Source: Carex sylvatica | Lineage: Eukaryota > Streptophyta > Magnoliopsida > Poales > Cyperaceae | Length of the DNA: 64,000 nucleotides | Direction: 5' to 3' | Assembly (NCBI GenBank): GCA_964058845.1 | Contig: CAXKVR010000008.1 | Coordinates: 186,001-250,000, forward strand | In this document: piece by piece, positions 1 through 11,439 of the stretch | How positions within the stretch are numbered: the stretch's first letter is position 1 | Layout of the letters: the number at the start of each line of letters is the position of its first letter | Program-made: the position numbers and the translations under genes | Notes under the pieces: model-generated | Databases searched by the model: none | Told to the model about the DNA's origin: nothing | Seen by the model: only the letters and a program-made list of their open reading frames with translations

Positions 1-175
1 CATAGAAGAAAAATTTTTCTTCACAAAATTATTTAAATCAAAATATTAATATCTCTAAAAAAAATATAAAAAATAGAGGAGCGCCCCTGCAGGGGGCGGT
101 CTGGTGGGTTTTTTTTGGCCGCCCGTGGACCTAGCAATCGGAGCAGTTTTAAAAAAAAAAAGATTGCAGGAACAT
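1..175. repeat. Dispersed repeat, copy 1 (cut by window edge)
   Basis: This stretch is a diverged direct copy of 2870-3125. Both contain the run ATTTAAATCAAAATATTAAT, then CCTGCAG, then a GGTCTGGTG-like segment and a run of A. No coding frame is visible. It is probably the end of a transposable element whose remainder lies left of the window; the class is not determined. Confidence 0.6.
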
Positions 176-1173
176 TTTTAATTTTTATTTTTTTAGGTAT
201 TAATAAAAATGGCCGTCATGTTTGCATCTTTTAATTTAAAAACAAAATAGCTACATACCATCGTATTAGTTTATCTACGTACAAGTAAAAAATTAATATT
301 TTTTAATTTTATTTATATATGAATCAATAAGTAAAAAAAAATCATAAAAAAATTGTCATAATAATGCATTTAAAATAAGATTGAAATTCATAATTTTTTA
401 CGTCTATGTAGTAAATGATGTTTATTATATCTAATTATTTTATTTTAATATTTAAGACTTAAATTTTAAATTATTAAAGTATTTAAAATAAAGACATTTA
501 AACTATCCTCGTGCAACTATACATCTTCTGAAGTTATTCATAACACCTTGCATTGATTTTTAAGGTAGAACAACTGCCTATACGGAAGAGAAATAATAAA
601 TTAATAAAATTACAAGCTTATTTATCTTCCCAATCTTATGTTCAATTTTCTCGTTCTACTCACGTTTTATGTTCAAACAATTTTTTTTTAATAACGCATA
701 GCCGTATTTATTTCTCCTCAAAATAATAAATTGTCGCATCATTTTTCTCTCGTACTCCTTTCTTAATTAATTTTCTATGAAATTATTATATCGCTCATTT
801 TAAATTGCGAGAGAGGAAAGACAAACTCGTCTTGCAAATTACACGGTGTCTAGTCCAGAAAAAAATCTCTCTGTGCAATTTTGATTATAAAATATGATAA
901 AATCTCTTTCAAAAACATTAAGAAGTATCTGAATAAATCTATATTTTATTATTTTTAGTTTTTTTTTTTTTTTTCATCTTTTTACGCTCTTGTTTTTCTC
1001 GGTATGAGATTTAAAAGAGAAAATCAAACAAGTTTTTTTTTTGGACAAGTCAAGCAGTCAACTACAAATCAACACTTAGAGGAGGGGCAAACAAATTAAC
1101 CATAACCCCCGAAAAGTGTATCTGTCAAAAAAATAAGAAAGAAACATGTATATACAGTGTAACAAAATGCGGT
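176..1173. other. AT-rich intergenic, nothing recognised
   Basis: Long A/T runs with no conserved frame, RNA gene or clear repeat ends. I see nothing functional here. Confidence 0.5.
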
Positions 1174-1375
1174 TTATGCGGCCGCATAATTTTGACTGCA
1201 TACTGCGTATGAACTGTATATGATCCGTATACCGTATATGATCTGCATATGAGCCGCATATGAACTGTATATATTGGATATGATCTGCATATGAACTACA
1301 TATAATCCGCATATGATCTGTATACCGCATATAATCTGCATATATATGAACCGCATATTATCTGCATAAAATTCT
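1174..1375. repeat. Degenerate short-motif tandem array (CATATGANCYG type)
   Basis: About 200 bp made of imperfect units such as GATCTGCATATGAACYGYAT, repeated more than ten times. The ATATG/CATAT core is self-complementary, so both strands look similar and reading frames across it encode low-complexity I/Y/H-rich peptides. Those frames are artefacts of the repeat, not genes. Confidence 0.8.
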
Positions 1376-2149
1376 CGTTGTGAGATTTTTAAATGAGTGG
1401 ATTTTTTTATGTTGATACGAAGCACTGAATCTCGATCAATTAAGAGGCGGCGGTGGAGACTCTTTGTAGAAAAAAATAGAGGAATAAAGGCAAAAAGATC
1501 AGTCGACGAACGCAGAGATTTTGATTGGGGTGTTAGATGGAGCAAAGGATTTTCGTTCCTCCTTTTTAGCAAATAAATCCACGTCAACAATTTCGATTTC
1601 ACATTAATTAATATCGAAATTATTCAATAATTTTAATGTTATTGACGTGACAAATTTTTCTTTCAAGATTAGTTATTTTAGCGATTTCGTTCGATGAGTT
1701 AACTTGGTTGTAAGATAACTGCGTTGAGAGAGCATTGTCACTAATTATACAGTTCGAAAGATAAAAGCACTGTGACGTCCTATTTAATCATTGAAGACTG
1801 GTGACTAATAATTTGAAGATGGAACACTGGTGACCTTTTTTTTAAGAACTTCCATTGTTGAATGAGGTTCTTCGGTCACCCTAACTTGGCAAAATCTTTT
1901 TCTTTTTCTTTTTCGTCTAGGATATGAATTCCATACTCAAGGATTCTATTAGACATTTCAGACTGTCACATATGCTACTCAAATCACTTTTGCATTTTGG
2001 TCCCTGTATCAGTCTAGACTGGCTAGTCTGGATTGATTTACCAGTATAGGTCTGGACTAGTGCTGGGACCAAACTGTAAAAGTGATTACACCAGCATGTA
2101 GATCATACAGAAATACACATAATTGACACAAATTTCAATTTATTTGGAT
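1376..2149. other. Intergenic, nothing recognised
   Basis: No gene or RNA is visible. The segment 1980-2100 contains a locally repetitive CTAGTCTGGA/TCTGGACTAG stretch with dyad symmetry, possibly a small eroded MITE. Confidence 0.4.
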
Positions 2150-2640
2150 TTTTCTACAATTAGTTATGAATTTTCAAAGTTAAGCTTTTGTAAAAACTTT
2201 AAACATTCATAACTTTGGCTAGAAAAGTCGGATTTGCGCGTATGACCAGTTTTCGAAAAGGGGAGAACGAGACGAATCACAATTTTTCCCTAAGGGGAAC
2301 CCCCGGGCATTGAGAGATGCGTCCGGAGCGTTAGAATTTTAAAAACACGTCGTTTAGTGCCTTAAAAATTCAGTTTATGTTTTTGTGTGAAGATTTTGTA
2401 TGAAACTTTGCAGTCGTGTTCTATGATGTCAATAATGCATGTCAGTCAATTTTCATGATTTTTAGATATATTTTGCTATGTTAAACAAAGGTGCAAAGTT
2501 GAACTTATAATGAAACTGTGAGTAAGATATTATTTTTTTAGTCATAAGTCTAAGAGATTATTCAAAAATTATTCATATAATTATTTTAAAATACATTTAC
2601 TATTTATTGTGTCCATTGCCTATCTTCGAGCAAAATGGTA
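2150..2640. repeat. Diverged half-copy of the 24.5-25.5 kb inverted-repeat element
   Basis: The segment CTTTGGCTAGAAAAGT with GCGCGTATGAC near 2215-2250 is the reverse complement of 24960-25000. The segment 2548-2620 (AAGAGATTATTCA, then ATAATTATTTTAAAAT and ACTATTTATTGTGT) matches 25209-25275. Only one arm and part of the loop are present, so it is a truncated relative. Confidence 0.55.
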
Positions 2641-2869
2641 TATGTCGACAATAATCAAATAATCTAATTATTCTCTAAAAAAATTGACATCATTGAGGCA
2701 ATCTAACTATATTTACTTGTGTATATTTGAATAAAATAAATTATTAAATAATCAAGAACAAGAAAAATTCATAACTATATTCCATGCGCGTATCATGTAT
2801 AAATCGTAGTAAAGAGTTACAATATTACTTTATAAATATATCAAATGTCTTATTTTTTTGGCATACACT

Positions 2870-3125
2870 CTAAATAAGAAAAAAATTTCTTCACAAAATA
2901 ATTTAAATCAAAATATTAATATCTCTAAAAAAAATAAAAATAAAGGACCGCCCCCTGCAGAGGCAATCTGCTAGGGATCTGGTCTGCCTGTTATGAGAGC
3001 AGTCTGGTGAGTTTTTTGGTCCGTTCATAGACCTGGCAGTCGAAGCAGTTTTGAAAAAAAAAACAGATGAGAGATACATTTAATTTTTTTTTTTTTTTTT
3101 TGGTATGAATAAAAATGACCGATAT
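2870..3125. repeat. Dispersed repeat, copy 2
   Basis: Direct copy of 1-175, about 2.87 kb apart. It is longer than copy 1 in the middle (an extra segment around 2960-2995) and ends in A and T tracts. Together the two could be terminal repeats of one degraded element, or two insertions of one family; I cannot decide. Confidence 0.6.
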
Positions 3126-3228
3126 TTTGGCCTTTGGACTCAACAGAGAAGATTTTAGCTTAAAAAAAGAGGCAATTAAACTAAAAAAATTAGGCATATT
3201 CAAGAAGAACAGGTAGGCGAATTCGTAT

Positions 3229-3397
3229 CCTCTGCATTAACTCAAAAAAGAATCTTTCGAGTTAATGTATCTGGAACGTCCAATAAAATTTAAGATCCGT
3301 GCAAATTAAAGATGCACTAATATTAAAGACCCAAAGTTTTAGGCGGGCGGCTACGATGTATTAACTGAAAAGATGGTCTTTTGAGTTAATGCAGACG
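3229..3397. mobile_element. Small MITE upstream of PP2C
   Basis: Terminal inverted repeats of about 40 bp: TCTGCATTAACTCAAAA at 3231 and its complement TTTTGAGTTAATGCAGA ending at 3395. Each terminus is internally palindromic (TTAACTC...GAGTTAA). No clear target duplication was found. It lies about 540 bp upstream of the PP2C start codon. Confidence 0.55.
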
Positions 3398-3689
3398 ATG
3401 CGGACCCGAGGTAGGCAGGCTCTTCTCCAGGTCCAGACTCCAGATAACACTTTAAAGTTTCAAGGGCTGCTGCTCCCTTTCCCTTACAATAACGTAAGTG
3501 GGCTTCATCGACGCACATTGAATACTTCGTTTCACGGGAAACCTCGAGCGCCCATTTTCATTTCCATGACCTAACATTTTTAGACAACAACCAGTAAAAT
3601 ACTCCCACGTAGTCTAAAGGGTAAAAAGGTATGTAAACTTGGATAATCGAGAAACGAAATTTTATCTCCGCATGTCATAGACAGTGACA

Positions 3690-3934
3690 CGGGGCCGACA
3701 AAATTCCCTCTTTCGCTTTTCACATCCAACCCCTTCCCAATCCCCATCCCCTATTGTTTGTTTCTAACGTGCGCCGCCCCCAAACTATCCTACGCCGCGC
3801 CTCTTCCCGACTTCCCCCTTCCTTCCTTCCTTCCATCTCTCCCGTCTAATTCCCCCCATAAACTAGGGTTTTCCGACCTAGGGTTTTGGCGATAGGGTAG
3901 TAGCCTAGACCATACCGAGAGATGTGGTGTGAGG
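3690..3934 (+). promoter_or_regulatory. PP2C core promoter and 5' leader
   Basis: The sequence turns abruptly GC- and pyrimidine-rich (CCTTCCTTCC-type tracts around 3810-3840), as in plant TATA-less core promoters and leaders. No TATA box is obvious. A short upstream ATG at 3922 opens a frame of about 22 codons that overlaps the main start at 3935 out of frame; it might damp translation. The exact transcription start cannot be read. Confidence 0.45.
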
Positions 3935-6464
3935 ATGCCCGGATCCTTGACGAGATTCCTCTGCTCGTGCGCCTCCCCTTTCTCGCATGACGATGACAGA
4001 GACGACCCGTCACTCTGGGCTCGCGATCTCCGGAGGTGCTCGGGCGATGTTTCAGCGGCGGTGATCCAGGCGAACCAGGTGCTGGAAGATCAGTGTCGGG
4101 TAGAGTCGGGAGACTTTGGAACCTTTGTTGGAGTGTTTGATGGCCATGGCGGCCCGGATGCAGCACGTTATACTTGTGATCATCTGTTCCAACACTACAT
4201 AGGTGATGATTTTAACGTCCCTTTTCTGCTAAGTTTATTTTTTTTCCCCTCCTGGTAGAAATTTGACATGCCATGCATGACTTTGTTTACAACGATTCTC
4301 GTATCTTCAAAAACCATGTGGTTATGTGACCACGGACTATGTTTACAATGACTCTTCATGACTAGTATTCAGGGTTACAGGTGGGAAACTCGAGTTGTCC
4401 AGTTACCAACAGATTTTTTTTGTTTTATTTCAGCATATGGACATAAATACAGCCTACTTGCACCGAAACATCTCCTGTTTTGCATTTGAGGTGATGGGAA
4501 TGTGTTTTATAAGGTTATATATTACTAGCAAGGCTTACACAAATAAAATTGGTATTTATGCAGATATTTCTAAAGATCCTGATAGTGTGACAGACGACAG
4601 CATCAGGCGCGCATTTATAGCTACAGAAGAAGGCTTCATAAACCTCGTGTCTCAACTATGGAACACACAACCAGATATTGCAACATGTGGCACATGCTGC
4701 CTAGTTGGTGTCATTCAGAAAAACACGATGCACATTGCAAATGCAGGAGATTCACGGGCGGTGTTGGGTAGGAAAATTGGTCACAAGGTCGAGGCCATAC
4801 AGCTGTCGACTGAGCACAATGCAAATCTAGAGGATATCAGGAGGGAGATGAAGGCGCGACATCCTGATGACTCACAAATTGTGGAGTTTAAGCATGGAGT
4901 TTGGCGAATTAAGGGCATTATACAGGTAGATTACCTTCATCCAATATAGTCTCATGTATACTCCTTGCTCTAGATTATAAAGTACTGGATGTTTGTAATA
5001 GCATACGACTCTCAGACCAGTATGGCTAGGTGGTTGAACCGTTATCAGTATGCACCGACTGTTTTTTATCAGCATTAGTCGTCCAACTTTATACTGGTGA
5101 ATCTGTACCTTTGTACTCCCTACTAGAACTGCATTTCTGTTGTTTGCATGTTGTAACTGTACTGAATGGCTCATACTGTTTCCTGTGGCATATTCAGTAC
5201 CAAATCATATCGGTGATATTGCAGGTACTAGTACGGTAGTACTCGGTCATGTTTACTTGTCCTACCCTTTCGTAGTAAGGCCTTGTGCTGATATATATAA
5301 CTAGAATTTTACTAGTACCGAAAGGCCAGTACTCTTATTATTTGTTTGCACCGGTCCTTGTTATTTCTGATTTTCGTACTATGTTTATGTAGTACTATTG
5401 CTATGCAGTTTCATCTGGGTCAGTCGTGGAAGCAGTATCTGATCTAAAACTGTTAACATTGATCGAGCTAACGACCTTGCATTGTATATCTAAAATATGC
5501 AGGTTTCTCGATCAATAGGGGACGCATACATGAAATATGCAGAGTACAATAGGGAACCGATTAAGCCGAAGTTCAGAATATCCGAGCCCTTCATTTCACC
5601 AATAATGACAGCTGATCCAACTATACTTTCTCGAGAAATCCAGCCAAATGACTCTTTCCTCATATTTGCCTCTGATGGTCTTTGGGAGCACCTCTCTAAT
5701 CAGGAAGCTGTCGACATTGTTCACAGCCATCCCCATGCTGTAAGCTCCTTGTTTTTAATTATTTTTGTATCTTTATCATCATCACTGTCTTCTTCTTGGT
5801 TGTTGTTTGGGACACCTATCTATAAACTAGGCTGTGGGAAGTGCCCTTATTTAACAATACGGACTGCACTTTATGCCCAATAGAAAAATGGAGTAATAAA
5901 TAGAAAGTAACTCTCTCGTAGAATACACCCCTAACTAATCTAACCAAGCAAATATGTTAAAAAATGATGGCTTTAATTGAATGTACAATAAATTGAATAA
6001 ATATTTTGTCCGACACAATTTGCAAAACAAAAACTCTATAATTAGCTATCTTCCATGTGTCTTCCTTGTAATTACGCCAATTATGTAAGCAGATATTCAA
6101 CTGAGATCCTGATATCTGAAAATCTATGTGTCTAAAGTGTTAATGCTTGACATATTTAAATGGAAAACACATTTCATTATATATATCAAAGAAATGTTTA
6201 GTATATAACTATATATTTTCATTAATTGAGCTATTTCTTTTTGTTCAGGGGAGTGCAAAGAGGCTAATAAAAGCCGCTCTGCAAGATGCAGCTCGAAAAC
6301 GTGAAATGCGCTACTCTGACCTAATCAGCATAGATAAGAAGGTCAGGCGTCATTTTCACGATGACATAACCGTAATTGTCGTGTTTCTAAATCACGATCC
6401 TTACCAAGGCAGGTGCTCGCAAACCGGTCCCACTTTATCGTTGCGATGCCCCTTGGACAACTGA
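3935..6464 (+). CDS. Probable protein phosphatase 2C (PP2C, clade D-like)
   Basis: Mg/Mn-dependent Ser/Thr phosphatase. Four exons fit GT-AG rules and keep frame: 3935-4202, 4564-4925, 5503-5739, 6249-6464 (360 aa). Seen motifs: DGHGG at residues 69-73 (metal-binding Asp), [11 protein letters not shown] in exon 2, VSRSIGDAY at the start of exon 3, ASDGLWEH near 266-273 and [12 protein letters not shown] near the C terminus. The order and the short variable N terminus ahead of the catalytic core resemble plant clade-D PP2Cs, several of which act at the plasma membrane on H+-ATPase; that role is inferred from family only. Start chosen at ATG 3935 because the upstream ATG at 3922 hits a stop within about 22 codons. 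Length is slightly short for the clade (usually about 370-400), mainly at the ends. All catalytic motifs are intact, so it is probably functional. Confidence 0.92.
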
Positions 6465-7516
6465 TATAATTTTCTTAAATTGCCTCTTATTTGAGTTCTG
6501 TTCAAATCTTTCATGACGGCGATCTTTTCTTCTCGCCAGACAAGGCCTCTGACCTTTCTGAAATTTCTGAATTACCCCTCCATAACTGAATAGTGCCATA
6601 TATGTCTCTCCTGAAACTGAGTCTTTTAAAAGTTGGCCGGGATCTGGTAATATAGTTCTGAGTGGTAGAATGCAAGTTTTGGAAAAACCGGGCTTGTTTA
6701 TCAGCAAAAGCCCTTACTATTTATTCATTTCAATTTGCTTGTTTGAGTTTCTCTCCCTTTTTCCTTTTCTTGTTCAATCAATGCATGATTTTGTTAGTAC
6801 AATTTGTTAACAAGATCTAGTAATTTCGGGTGGATGTTGAAGGGGAGTTGGTGTCCAAGGTGCGAATGAACAAACAAAAGAACAAAAAGTATTTAATGCA
6901 AGGACTAAGCAAAACTCAATGTTTAATTTATCTGGACATGCCCCTATAGATTATCTAGTTGGATCAGATGAAAAAAAAGGAGAGAATTTAGTGGTGAGAG
7001 TTTGTAACCAGAACTCTCACCCTTTTCATGATGGTGGCTGATTCGAACTGTTGTTTTTTCTTTTTTCTTTTTCTTTTGGATTTTTATTAATTTTTTATTT
7101 AGATTGAGAGAAAATTGAATAACACAACTCTTTTATAATTGTTTTTCCTTTTGTTAAAATTACTCAGCTGATGTACCTTGTGTAGTTTCATGAATGTAAA
7201 TAATGTTATGTCGCATAGTTCTTTACGATGATTTAAGGCCTGTAATAATGCAATCAACTGAATTTCTATTCTACATGGTTCATATCTCACATGTTTTATT
7301 AATCAAAGCATGGACAAGTATTGATATTCATATTTTGCATGTTTTATTGATTGAGGCATGGACGAGTATTAATGGTTGCTGGTGAAAGAAATTATCTGCA
7401 ATTGTTCGGTTACGGCAATAATTAGATTTGGCCAGAGTCAAAGGATAATCCTGCTCTCTTGCACTTTTAACCCTCAGTTTTAAAAGCGAGATAATAATTT
7501 GGTGGTAAATTATATT
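6465..7516. other. PP2C 3' region and intergenic
   Basis: Probable 3' UTR, followed by AT-rich spacer. A short TTTTATTAAT/ATTGATT-containing direct repeat sits around 7285-7375 (TTTATTAATCAAAGCATGGACAAGTATT versus TTTATTGATTGAGGCATGGACGAGTATT, described by position). No further gene is seen. Confidence 0.4.
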
Positions 7517-7526
7517 CCGTTAAGAG

Positions 7527-7951
7527 GAGGTTGGCTACTATGCTTATATAAGCATATCCTCACATATGCTTATAACTCATTTTTGTGTTTTCAATATTCA
7601 AATGGTCGATCTGAACCGTTCATCTTGTTCTCCATATTAATATGTGCTTGGAAACTAAATTTTACATTTTTATGAATTTTTTTACTATTTATTAAGCCAC
7701 TTTGAAAATTATTAATCCAACGGTGACTGCTGATTTTACTGTTTTGTGCAGCCACCGTTGGATCAGCGATTTTCAAAGTGGCTTAATAAATAGTAAAAAA
7801 ATTCATAAAAATGTAAAATTTAGTTTCCAAGCACATATTAATATGGAGAACAAGATGAACGGTTCAGATCGACCATTTGAACATTGGAAACACAAAAATG
7901 AGTTATAAGCATATGTGGGGATATGCTTATATAAGCATAGTAGCCAACCTC
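7527..7951. mobile_element. Foldback MITE (MULE-like) with 10-bp target duplication
   Basis: 425 bp that fold almost end to end: the left arm from GAGGTTGGCTACTATGC at 7527 pairs with the right arm ending GCATAGTAGCCAACCTC at 7951, arms about 195 bp, centre near 7735-7745. Flanking repeats CCGTTAAGAG at 7517-7526 and 7952-7961 are identical. A long terminal inverted repeat and a 9-10 bp duplication are typical of Mutator-like foldback elements. There is no coding capacity. Transcription through it would give a long hairpin RNA. Confidence 0.85.
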
Positions 7952-8388
7952 CCGTTAAGAGTGTAATTAATTTATTTTCCGAGTTAAATGAAGAAATGGA
8001 GGTGAAAGATAGGATTGCAGCCGTATTTCTTTTATTTAAGAAAGGAACTTCTGAAATTGAATCATTAAGAAAAATAATATGTCAATTTTGAGATTGAAAA
8101 TAGGGATCTTAAATACCCGCCCAAAGATGAGAACTAGGGGTGTCAATCAGTCAATGGATCCTTGATCGGATGGCAGCATTTTCATATCCGTACCCGTTAC
8201 AAATTGTTTTTATCCGTATCTTATTTTTACTTGTTATGGTTATCGGATAATGAAACGGTAGTGGTTAAATAACAGATAATACTAATATAATAATTATTTT
8301 TATTATTTATTAAATAAAATAATAAAATATATACATTCATTTCACACATGTATACATGTATAGTATTTTATTAAAAAAAATAATAATG

Positions 8389-8553
8389 AAAAGAATAATG
8401 GTTCAAAATAAATTGTATTGATTCCTTAGTTCTCTTGGGCCTTTATAGGCGTCACAAATTACATCCGTAACTCTATTCTTTCTATAATTCATTTCTTATG
8501 AAAATGACCCTATAACTTCTATTAATGCGATAAACATACATTAAATCTTAACA
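8389..8553 (-). repeat. copia 3' LTR
   Basis: 165 bp, unusually short for a copia LTR, and nearly identical to 13156-13320. A purine-rich tract (GAGGGGGAG on the minus strand, 8554-8562) adjoins it internally, as expected for plus-strand priming. Confidence 0.9.
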
Positions 8554-8629
8554 CTCCCCCTCAAGATGGGCAAAAGATATTCATCAAGCCCATCTTGTCA
8601 CAAAACCTATCTAGATCTATTGAGCTAAG

Positions 8630-9013
8630 TCATTTGGTAAGGCAGTCAGCTACTTGATCTCCAGTAGCTACGTGACTCAGCTCCAATAGTCCACTTTTTA
8701 GTTTTTTCTTTATGAAGAACCTATCGATCTCCACATGCTTGGTTCTATCATGCTGCACAGGATTGTTGGCAATAATGATCGCTGACTTGCTATCGCACCA
8801 CAATTTCATTTGAGCTCCATGAATCACCTTGAGCTCCTCCAACAACCTCTTCAGCCACACCATCTCAGCAACTCTCAATGCCATAGCCTTGTACCCGGCT
8901 TCTGCTGTCGATCTCGAAACAACTGGCTGCTTCTTGCTCTTCCAGGAGACCAAGTTGCCCCCTACGAACATGCAGTAGCCAGATATGGACCTCCTATCAT
9001 CTTGGCAACTGGC
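8630..9013 (-). pseudogene. copia RNase H domain
   Basis: The minus-strand frame reads ASCQDDRRSISGYC, then SRSTAEAGYKAMA, then DRTKHVEIDRFFIK and ADCLTK, the standard copia RNase H signature. It is continuous in frame with the RT upstream but separated by a TGA at 9014-9016, where the family normally has Trp (TGG). It is not an independent gene. Confidence 0.9.
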
Positions 9014-10194
9014 TCAGTCAGAGCCACAATAGCCCTCAATGTTCATGTGTTTATTATGCCTGAAAACCAAGCCCTTCCCCGGTGCACTCTTCAGGTACCT
9101 CAGAATGTGATACACTGCGTCCATATGGTCCTTTCTAGGATCATGCATGTAGCGGCTTCCCACGCTCACTGCAAATGAGATATTAGGACGAATATGTGTC
9201 AAATAGATCAATCTGCCTACCAGTTTCTGGTACCTCTCACGATCAACCTGTTCTCCTGCCTCTGCACTCATCTTGGCCTTCACATCAATTGGAGAAATTG
9301 CAGGTCTGCACCTCAACATGCATGTCTCAGTGAGCAGGTCTAGCACATACTTCCTTTGGAACAGAACAATCCTTTCGGGGGTACGGGCCACCTCAATGCC
9401 GAGAAAGTATCTAAGTCGCCCAAAGTCCTTTACCTCAAACTCCTTGCCCAATCTCACCTTCAGCTGAGCGATCTTGCTCTCATCATCCCCAGTGATAATC
9501 ATATCATCCACATATACGGCAAGCATAGTGGTGTGAGCTCCTCGTTGCCTAAAAAACACTGTATGGTCTGCATTGGTCTGTCGATACCCCATGCCTACCA
9601 TAGCCTTCCTGAACCTATCAAACCAAGCTCGAGGGGATTGTTTCAGCCCATAAAGAGACTTCTTGAGCATGCACACCTTACCCACTGTCCTTTTTGTGCC
9701 AAAACCTGGTGGTGTCTCCATGTACACCTTCTCCAACAAGTCACCATGAAGAAAAACATTCTTCACGTCGAGTTGGTGTAACTTTCACCCCATATTTACG
9801 GCTAAGGAAACCAGTGTTCGTACTGTGCTCATCTTTTCCACGGGTGCAAAGGTCTCATCATAGTCTATGCCATAGGTCTGACTGTACCCCTTTGCCACCA
9901 ATCGAGCCTTGTACCGCTTGACCTTTCCTTATGGGCTTTGCTTCACTATGAAGACTCATTTGCATCCAACGGCCTTCTTGCCAGGTAGTAGTGACACGAG
10001 CTCCCAGGTTTTGTTCTTTGCGAGGGCCTCAAGTTCCTCTAGCATGGCTGCTTCCCACTTTAGATACTCCTTAGCACTCTGCTAATACTTAGGAATAGAG
10101 ACAGTGTCCAAAAGATACAATGAACGCTCTATGTACCGGAGATATGTGTGAGTAAGAGACAAACTGAGCAATATTATGCGGAAAACCATATCGG
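9014..10194 (-). pseudogene. copia reverse transcriptase
   Basis: From 9766 to 9014 an open frame contains QSPRAWFDRF, YVDDMIITG (the RT catalytic Asp pair) and FGRLRYFLGIEV. Upstream, 9780-10190 carries the N-terminal RT part ([24 protein letters not shown]) broken by several stops and at least one frame interruption. The catalytic box is intact but no full-length product is possible. Confidence 0.9.
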
Positions 10195-11433
10195 TCAGGA
10201 GGAATGCCCGTGAGTCCTTTTTATTGATAGGGGAGTTGGAGGAGTAGATAGAGGAATCATAGCACCTGTGTATTCTGAATCTGAGGTGGATGGTGTAAGT
10301 GTCTCAGGAGTCGGATTAGGCAGAGACAAGGGACTTGGCCCAGGTGGCACTGTAGTCACGACTCCCTCACTCTGCTTATTTCTTCTCACATACACCTCAC
10401 GGTATTTCGACTCCTCCTGAGCTTGAGTCCTACCACTTCTGGGCCCATTCCTCTCAACTTTTGGCTCACCCGCCGAATCATCCCTTTGCAGCTCAATCCT
10501 GGACGAATTCTCCTTTTCCGGCTTAACTCTAGCCGAATCCACCAGTAGGCAAGAAATACCACCCATACTCACCATTCTCCTCTCATCATCACTACTACTC
10601 TCTCCCTCTCGTCTCATATCTCCTGTATCGAGTGAGTCTCTAAAGGGTGATGTAGTATCTAAGGAGTAGTAAGGTTCGAACTTGCGGAATGTAACATCCA
10701 TACTCACAAACAAACTCTTCTCAATGGGACTCCAACACATATACCATTTTTGGGTAATTGAGTATCCCACAAAGACACATTTGACCACCCTTGGGTCCAA
10801 TTTTTCCATATTGGGTCTTCTGTCATGCACAAAACAGATACACCCAAAAATTCTCAAAGGAAGGATATCCCCATTCTTACCTTGCCACATCTCAAATGGA
10901 GACTTCCACTCCAATATTTGTGAGGGCATTCTATTAATCAGTTGGGTAGCGGTCTTGATCGCTTGTCCCCACAAGTACTTTGGTACATTCATGGTAATCA
11001 TCATACTCCTAGCTACATCTAGGAGATGCCTATTCTTTCGTTCGGCTACCCCATTCTGCTCAGGTGTGTATGGACAAGTGGTCTGCTGCTTTATTTCCTG
11101 GGATGACAGACACTCCCCAAAGGCTCTGTTGGTGTATTCTGTCCCATTATCAGACATCAATACCTTCACAACTGCCCCATATTGAGTCTGAACCCCTTTG
11201 TGAAAGTTTCTAAAGCACGAAAGAACCTTACTCTTATTTTTCATCAAATAAAGCCAAGTCACACGAGAGAAACAATCAATGAAAGTCACAAAATATCGAA
11301 AACCACTAACAGTAGGTGTAGGACAAGGTCCCCATACATCAGAATGTACCAGATCAAAAGCATGAGAACTCCTACTTCCTAAGCTTACATATGAACTCCT
11401 TGTATGCTTCCCAAACTCACATACATCACACAC
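10195..11433 (-). pseudogene. copia integrase
   Basis: About 412 codons open. The start shows the end of an HHCC zinc-binding region (CDVCEFGKHTR). The core D, D, E signature is present in HSDVWGPC, SDNGTEY and QNGVAERKNR. A proline-, serine- and threonine-rich C-terminal tail follows. It is in the same frame as the gag-protease ORF and separated from it only by a TAG at 11440-11442, so the two were one polyprotein. Confidence 0.92.
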
Positions 11434-11439
11434 AAGTTT

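Noticed and set aside
1174..1375. ATATG array as a CRISPR array
   Set aside because: Units are short, degenerate and contiguous, with no unique spacers.
1174..1602. Minus-strand open frames of 84 and 142 codons
   Set aside because: Their sequence is only the translated ATATG-type tandem repeat; no conserved protein.
3846..4166. Minus-strand frame opposite PP2C exon 1
   Set aside because: It is the shadow of a GC-richer real exon on the other strand.
8810..9921. Plus-strand frames across the copia RT region
   Set aside because: Antisense shadows of the minus-strand pol genes, which carry the recognisable motifs.
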